16,305 bases of DNA from Clostridia bacterium (GTDB taxonomy: Bacteria; Bacillota; Clostridia; Christensenellales; CAG-138). The translations under genes and the position numbers were made by a program. The stretch covers positions 1 through 16,305 of the forward strand of contig JAFSFN010000004.1 in assembly GCA_017435185.1 (NCBI GenBank), given 5' to 3'. This document shows positions 12,851 through 16,305 of this stretch, one piece after another; positions within the stretch are counted from its first letter, which is position 1; the number at the start of each line of letters is the position of its first letter. The notes under the pieces were generated by a model. That model was not told where the DNA came from. It searched no databases and saw only the letters and a list, made by a program, of their open reading frames with translations.

Positions 12851-13945
12851 TTATTCGTTACATAAAACATCTGCTATTCGCTCGCAGGCATGACCGTCTC
12901 CGTAAGGATTTGAAGCATGACTCATAGCTTCGTATTCTGATGGGTCTGTAAGAAGGCGCTTGAATTCGTTATAAATAGTTTCTTCATCAGTACCAACCAG
13001 TTTTAATGTTCCGGCAGCAATTCCTTCGGGGCGTTCTGTGGTATTTCGCATTACAAGAACAGGCTTGCCGAGGCCGGGAGCTTCTTCCTGAATACCACCG
13101 CTGTCTGTAAGTATCATATAGCTGCGGGCAAGGAAATTATGGAAATCCAAAACATCCAAAGGTTCGATTATATGGATCCTGTCATCATTGCCGAGTATCT
13201 CATTAGCAGTTTCACGAACAAGGGGATTCATGTGTATTGGATAAATAGCCTTAACATCAACATGTTCATCGAGCACTCTGCGAATAGCTCTGAACATATG
13301 CTTCATCGGTTCTCCTAAATTTTCACGGCGGTGTGCAGTCAGCAATATAAGTCGGCTGCCTTTTGCCCATTCAAGTTCAGGATGAGAATATTCGTCACGA
13401 ACCGTTGTGCGCAGGGCATCTATTGCAGTGTTTCCGGTAACATATATAGAATCGTCTTTTTTTCCTTCCTGTAAAAGATTCCGCTTTGATGTTTCCGTGG
13501 GCGCAAAATTGTATTTTGCGATTATGCCTACAGCCTGTCTGTTGAATTCTTCTGGGTAGGGTGAGTATATATTGTAGGTGCGAAGACCTGCTTCAACATG
13601 ACCAACCGGTATTTGAAGATAGAAGCAGGCGAGCGCAGTAACGAAAGTAGTGCTGGTATCACCATGGACCAAAACCACATCTGGCAATTCTTTTTCCAAA
13701 ACGCTCTTTATTCTCTCAAGAATAGTAGAAGTAACATCAAAAAGCGTCTGCTTGTCTTTCATTATTGAAAGATCGTAGTCAGGAGTTACGGAAAAAGCAT
13801 CCAACACCTGATCGAGCATCTGGCGATGCTGACCTGTGACGCAAACCAAAGTTTGTACGCCTTGCCGCCTTTTGAGTTCATTGACAAGAGGGCACATTTT
13901 TATAGCTTCCGGTCTTGTGCCGAATACCAACATAACTTTTTTCAT
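12851..13945 (-). CDS. wecB: UDP-N-acetylglucosamine 2-epimerase (non-hydrolysing)
   Basis: Cytoplasmic enzyme converting UDP-GlcNAc to UDP-ManNAc, 364 residues, close to E. coli WecB (376). Fold: GT-B. The N-terminal motif FGTRPEAIK (8-16) is intact. Residues matching the E. coli catalytic set are Asp96 in VHGDTST, Glu118 in HVEAGLRT, Glu132 in PEEFNRQ and His205 in LLTAHRREN. The C-terminal substrate-binding block (LTDSGGIQEEAPGLGKPVLV) is complete. The ATG at 13945 has only a weak GAGAG upstream, and the gene follows the dehydrogenase stop by 24 bp, so it is likely translated from the same mRNA. Its partner is the adjacent UDP-ManNAc dehydrogenase. MnaA is an equivalent Gram-positive name. 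Confidence 0.95.
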   Translation of the reverse strand: MKKVMLVFGTRPEAIKMCPLVNELKRRQGVQTLVCVTGQHRQMLDQVLDAFSVTPDYDLSIMKDKQTLFDVTSTILERIKSVLEKELPDVVLVHGDTSTTFVTALACFYLQIPVGHVEAGLRTYNIYSPYPEEFNRQAVGIIAKYNFAPTETSKRNLLQEGKKDDSIYVTGNTAIDALRTTVRDEYSHPELEWAKGSRLILLTAHRRENLGEPMKHMFRAIRRVLDEHVDVKAIYPIHMNPLVRETANEILGNDDRIHIIEPLDVLDFHNFLARSYMILTDSGGIQEEAPGLGKPVLVMRNTTERPEGIAAGTLKLVGTDEETIYNEFKRLLTDPSEYEAMSHASNPYGDGHACERIADVLCNE

Positions 13946-13969
13946 GATAACACTCTCGATTTTAGTTTA

Positions 13970-15196
13970 TTACAGACGATATACACCGGGAAGGTCGCAT
14001 ACTTTTCTTGTGTCAAGTATGATCTTGTCTTTTAACTTGTCCATATTGGATATAATTTCGTCGTGACCGACCATTATAACAACAATATCTATATCCTTGA
14101 GGAATGCATCAAAATCGTGATACTGATTGTTTACTATATCGTTTTCAATGAACGGATCATATACTTTCAAGCCGCTTGCAAGATGGCGTTCCTGGCTTTC
14201 CAAAAGCTGGAGAGTAGGGGATTCCCTGCAATCATCAACATTCTGCTTGTATGTAAGACCGTAAAGACCGACTTTTGAAATGTCTTTTATGCCTTTTTCC
14301 TGCATTATCTCGTAGATCCTGTTAAGAACAAAGTCAGGCATGCTGTCGTTTATTCTCATAGATTCATTAATAACATTGGCAAGGCTCGGATAATCGCCGA
14401 CCAAGAACCAGGGGTCAACGCTTATGCAATGTCCGCCGACACCGGGACCGGGCTGAAGAATATTGACACGAGGATGCATATTACAGATGCGTATTATCTC
14501 ATAAACATCCATATTGTCGTGACTGCATATCTTAGCAAGCTCGTTTGCAAAAGCAATATTGACTGCACGAAATGTGTTTTCAACGACTTTTGTCATCTCG
14601 GCGGTACGGATATCAGTGACAACTATATCGCCTTTGCAGAAAGAAGCATACATATCTTTAACTTTTTCACCGATTTTTCTGTCGTCTGCACCGATAGTTC
14701 TGTTGTTATGAAGCAGTTCATATACCATGTTTCCGGGAATAATACGCTCAGGTGCATGCACAAGATGAATGTCTTCGCCTATAACAAAACCGTTTTCTTC
14801 GATAACCGGTCGAACAAACTTATCTATAGTGCCGGGAGCAACAGTGGATTCGACAACAACGACAGCACCTTTTTCGCAGACCTGCATAATACTATTTACA
14901 GCTGCGATTACATAACTTGCATCAACCTTTTTGCTGAATTTATCATAGGGGGTGGGGACTGAAACTATATATGTGTCAGTCACCTGATATTCGGTGGAAA
15001 ACTCAATGCCGTGTTCTACGGCTGCGTTAAAAAGTTCGTCAAGCCCATCTTCCTTGAAAGTGGTATGACCTGCATTGAGAGTGGCAACGAGGTCCTTATT
15101 ATAATCTGTGCCCACTACTTCAACACCGTGAGAAGCGAGCATCAAAGCTGTTGGAAGACCAATATAACCAAGACCTATTACATTTATCTTTGACAT
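13970..15196 (-). CDS. wecC: UDP-N-acetyl-D-mannosamine dehydrogenase
   Basis: Oxidises UDP-ManNAc with two NAD+ to UDP-ManNAcA, 408 residues. The N-terminal Rossmann motif is GLGYIGLP (8-15). Central family blocks are STVAPGT (117-123), HAPERIIPGNMVYELLHNN (147-165) and TKVVENTFRAVNIAFANELA (202-221) with Lys203. The catalytic cysteine is Cys257 in GPGVGGHCISVDPWFL. The C-terminal domain includes YGLTYKQNVDDCRESPT. The block around ERIIPGNMVYEL is closer to the ManNAc branch than to UDP-glucose dehydrogenases, which agrees with the neighbouring epimerase. GGAGGTAG on the - strand lies 5 nt before the ATG, within the 17-bp gap after the glycosyltransferase gene. The product is used in capsule, exopolysaccharide or wall polymer synthesis. 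Confidence 0.93.
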   Translation of the reverse strand: MSKINVIGLGYIGLPTALMLASHGVEVVGTDYNKDLVATLNAGHTTFKEDGLDELFNAAVEHGIEFSTEYQVTDTYIVSVPTPYDKFSKKVDASYVIAAVNSIMQVCEKGAVVVVESTVAPGTIDKFVRPVIEENGFVIGEDIHLVHAPERIIPGNMVYELLHNNRTIGADDRKIGEKVKDMYASFCKGDIVVTDIRTAEMTKVVENTFRAVNIAFANELAKICSHDNMDVYEIIRICNMHPRVNILQPGPGVGGHCISVDPWFLVGDYPSLANVINESMRINDSMPDFVLNRIYEIMQEKGIKDISKVGLYGLTYKQNVDDCRESPTLQLLESQERHLASGLKVYDPFIENDIVNNQYHDFDAFLKDIDIVVIMVGHDEIISNMDKLKDKIILDTRKVCDLPGVYRL

Positions 15197-15213
15197 AAAA
15201 TCTACCTCCGATC

Positions 15214-16305
15214 TTATTGTTGGATGTCCATTAATTCTTTTTCAAGCAATGCTGCCGAACTTTGCCTTGAATATTTGGTCAGCATAAGCTTTTTTGCATC
15301 TTCACGATGTTTAAGTATTTGCTCAAGATGCTCATAAATTTCAAGGAAAGCTGTCCATAATGCTTCTTCATCATTGGGGGTAACAGCAATTCCAAGTTTA
15401 CTTTCGTTCAATATATCAGCTGCATCGCCGACTGCCGAAAGAAGTACGGGACAGCCGACACCTAAAGCTTCAAACATCTTTGTAGGCACACTGTCGAGCA
15501 TCTTATCGCTTTTCAAGGACACAAAACTCAATTGAGCGTGTTTAAGCACAGTATACATATAAACATTGGGAAGACGGCCTGCAAAAACAACATTGTCTAA
15601 ATTCATGTCACAAGCATGCTGTTTTAATATGTTTTCTTCCATACCGCCGCCAAACAAAAGGAACTGAACATCCATGCCGTTTTCTTTAGCGCGTTTTGCA
15701 ATATTGAGAAGTTGCATAAGCCCTTGTGCAAGGCCGAGATTCCCGACATATACACAAGTAAACTTTTTATCCATGGCATATTTGTCTGCAAGCTCCGGAT
15801 AATCTTTGTTTTTGAGAAAATTCTCATCCAGTCCGTTTGTAATGTGCATCACATGAGCGCTCATCATATAGTTTTGCAGTTTCTTTACTTTGCCCGGACT
15901 TACTGTTGTAACAAGATCTGAATGCTTCAGCATGAAGTTCCGTATAAACTGAAAGACCTTACTAAAGAAGCTGTCTTTTTCAAAACTGCCCATTTCCCAT
16001 GCGACATCGGGCCAAATATCACGCACATCATAGACGAGCTTTGCTTTCTTAAACTTTGCTATTAACCAACCTGCCATACTTATAAGTGCGGGTGGGGAAG
16101 TGGTTATAACAGTATCTGCTTTTCCGGCTTTGAATGATACAAAAAAAGAACTGACAGCAACGCCGATATTATTCATAAAGCGTTTTAATGTGCTTTTATC
16201 TTTTATTGAAAAAGTAGGACAATAAAAAACATTCGGGCACTCCTTTATTTCACCGTCAGGGCGAGGAGCCAATATGCTGACATGATGACCTTTTTGTTCC
16301 AATAC
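15214..16305 (-). CDS. Glycosyltransferase family 4, WbuB-like (5' partial)
   Basis: GT-B-fold sugar transferase for surface polysaccharide assembly. The frame runs off the right edge: the first complete codons read V-L-E-Q-K-G-H-H-V, the end of the first helix and start of the second strand, so roughly the first 20-25 residues, including the usual Gly-rich loop, are missing. An apparent TTG start at 16302 is internal. Visible blocks are TSPPALIS, VYDVRDIWPDVAW, LVTTVSPGK, YVGNLGLAQGL (start of the donor domain) and the EX7E-like donor motif around PTKMFEALGVGCPVLLS. The DxRDxWP block is typical of WbuB-type transferases of deoxy-amino sugars, so an amino-sugar donor is plausible but not shown. 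It precedes wecC by 17 bp in the same orientation. The acceptor and linkage cannot be inferred. Confidence 0.9.
   Translation of the reverse strand, partial: VLEQKGHHVSILAPRPDGEIKECPNVFYCPTFSIKDKSTLKRFMNNIGVAVSSFFVSFKAGKADTVITTSPPALISMAGWLIAKFKKAKLVYDVRDIWPDVAWEMGSFEKDSFFSKVFQFIRNFMLKHSDLVTTVSPGKVKKLQNYMMSAHVMHITNGLDENFLKNKDYPELADKYAMDKKFTCVYVGNLGLAQGLMQLLNIAKRAKENGMDVQFLLFGGGMEENILKQHACDMNLDNVVFAGRLPNVYMYTVLKHAQLSFVSLKSDKMLDSVPTKMFEALGVGCPVLLSAVGDAADILNESKLGIAVTPNDEEALWTAFLEIYEHLEQILKHREDAKKLMLTKYSRQSSAALLEKELMDIQQ

Noticed and set aside
14429..14962. 177-residue open frame on the + strand
   Set aside because: It lies entirely antisense to the well-conserved wecC gene and has no homology I recognise; it is a by-product of the codon pattern.

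Overview
The window looks like chromosome of a low-GC, endospore-forming member of the Clostridia, probably a gut Oscillospiraceae/Ruminococcus-type organism. The evidence is the sporulation pair spoIIGA-sigE, strong GGAGG-type ribosome binding sites, consensus sigma-A promoters, a Cthe_2159-type polysaccharide-binding lipoprotein, and the end of a secreted protein with a Pro/Thr linker and a dockerin-like tail. No integrase, transposase, CRISPR array or phage gene is visible. The gene order reads as ordinary chromosome with some accessory content.

Layout, left to right. (1) Positions 1-2333, + strand: the 3' end of a secreted repeat/linker protein, followed 15 bp later by a large predicted beta-helix lipoprotein, closed by a hairpin terminator shared with the convergent operon. 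(2) Positions 2433-3990, - strand: an ATPase and permease of a NitT/TauT-family ABC importer without a binding protein in view. (3) Positions 4116-7449, + strand: a possible 63-residue membrane protein, then a tightly overlapping operon of a MarR repressor, an iron-type alcohol dehydrogenase and an aldehyde dehydrogenase. A near-consensus promoter there carries two matching inverted repeats that look like the MarR operators. (4) Positions 7550-9026, - strand: spoIIGA and sigE, the mother-cell sigma factor and its processing protease. (5) Positions 9126-11943, - strand: a degenerate YyaL/DUF255-type thioredoxin-domain protein, and upstream of it a lipoprotein with a ComEC-type metallo-beta-lactamase domain. 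A 14-bp perfect inverted repeat embraces the YyaL-like start codon. (6) Positions 12038-12771, + strand: tRNA-Leu(GAG) with a perfect sigma-A promoter and a terminator, then a nicotinamidase-like cysteine hydrolase. (7) Positions 12851-16305, - strand: a family 4 glycosyltransferase (cut by the window edge), a UDP-ManNAc dehydrogenase and a UDP-GlcNAc 2-epimerase. The last two enzymes together would make UDP-ManNAcA for a surface polysaccharide.

Most genes are recognisable families. I did not find a convincing new multi-gene system. The observations most worth checking are the twin MarR operators and the cysteine-rich MarR protein controlling a two-step alcohol/aldehyde pathway, the start-codon hairpin on the YyaL-like gene together with loss of that protein's CxxC motif, the apparently leaderless promoter of the MBL lipoprotein, the truncated dockerin-like tail at the left edge, and the small membrane protein next to marR.
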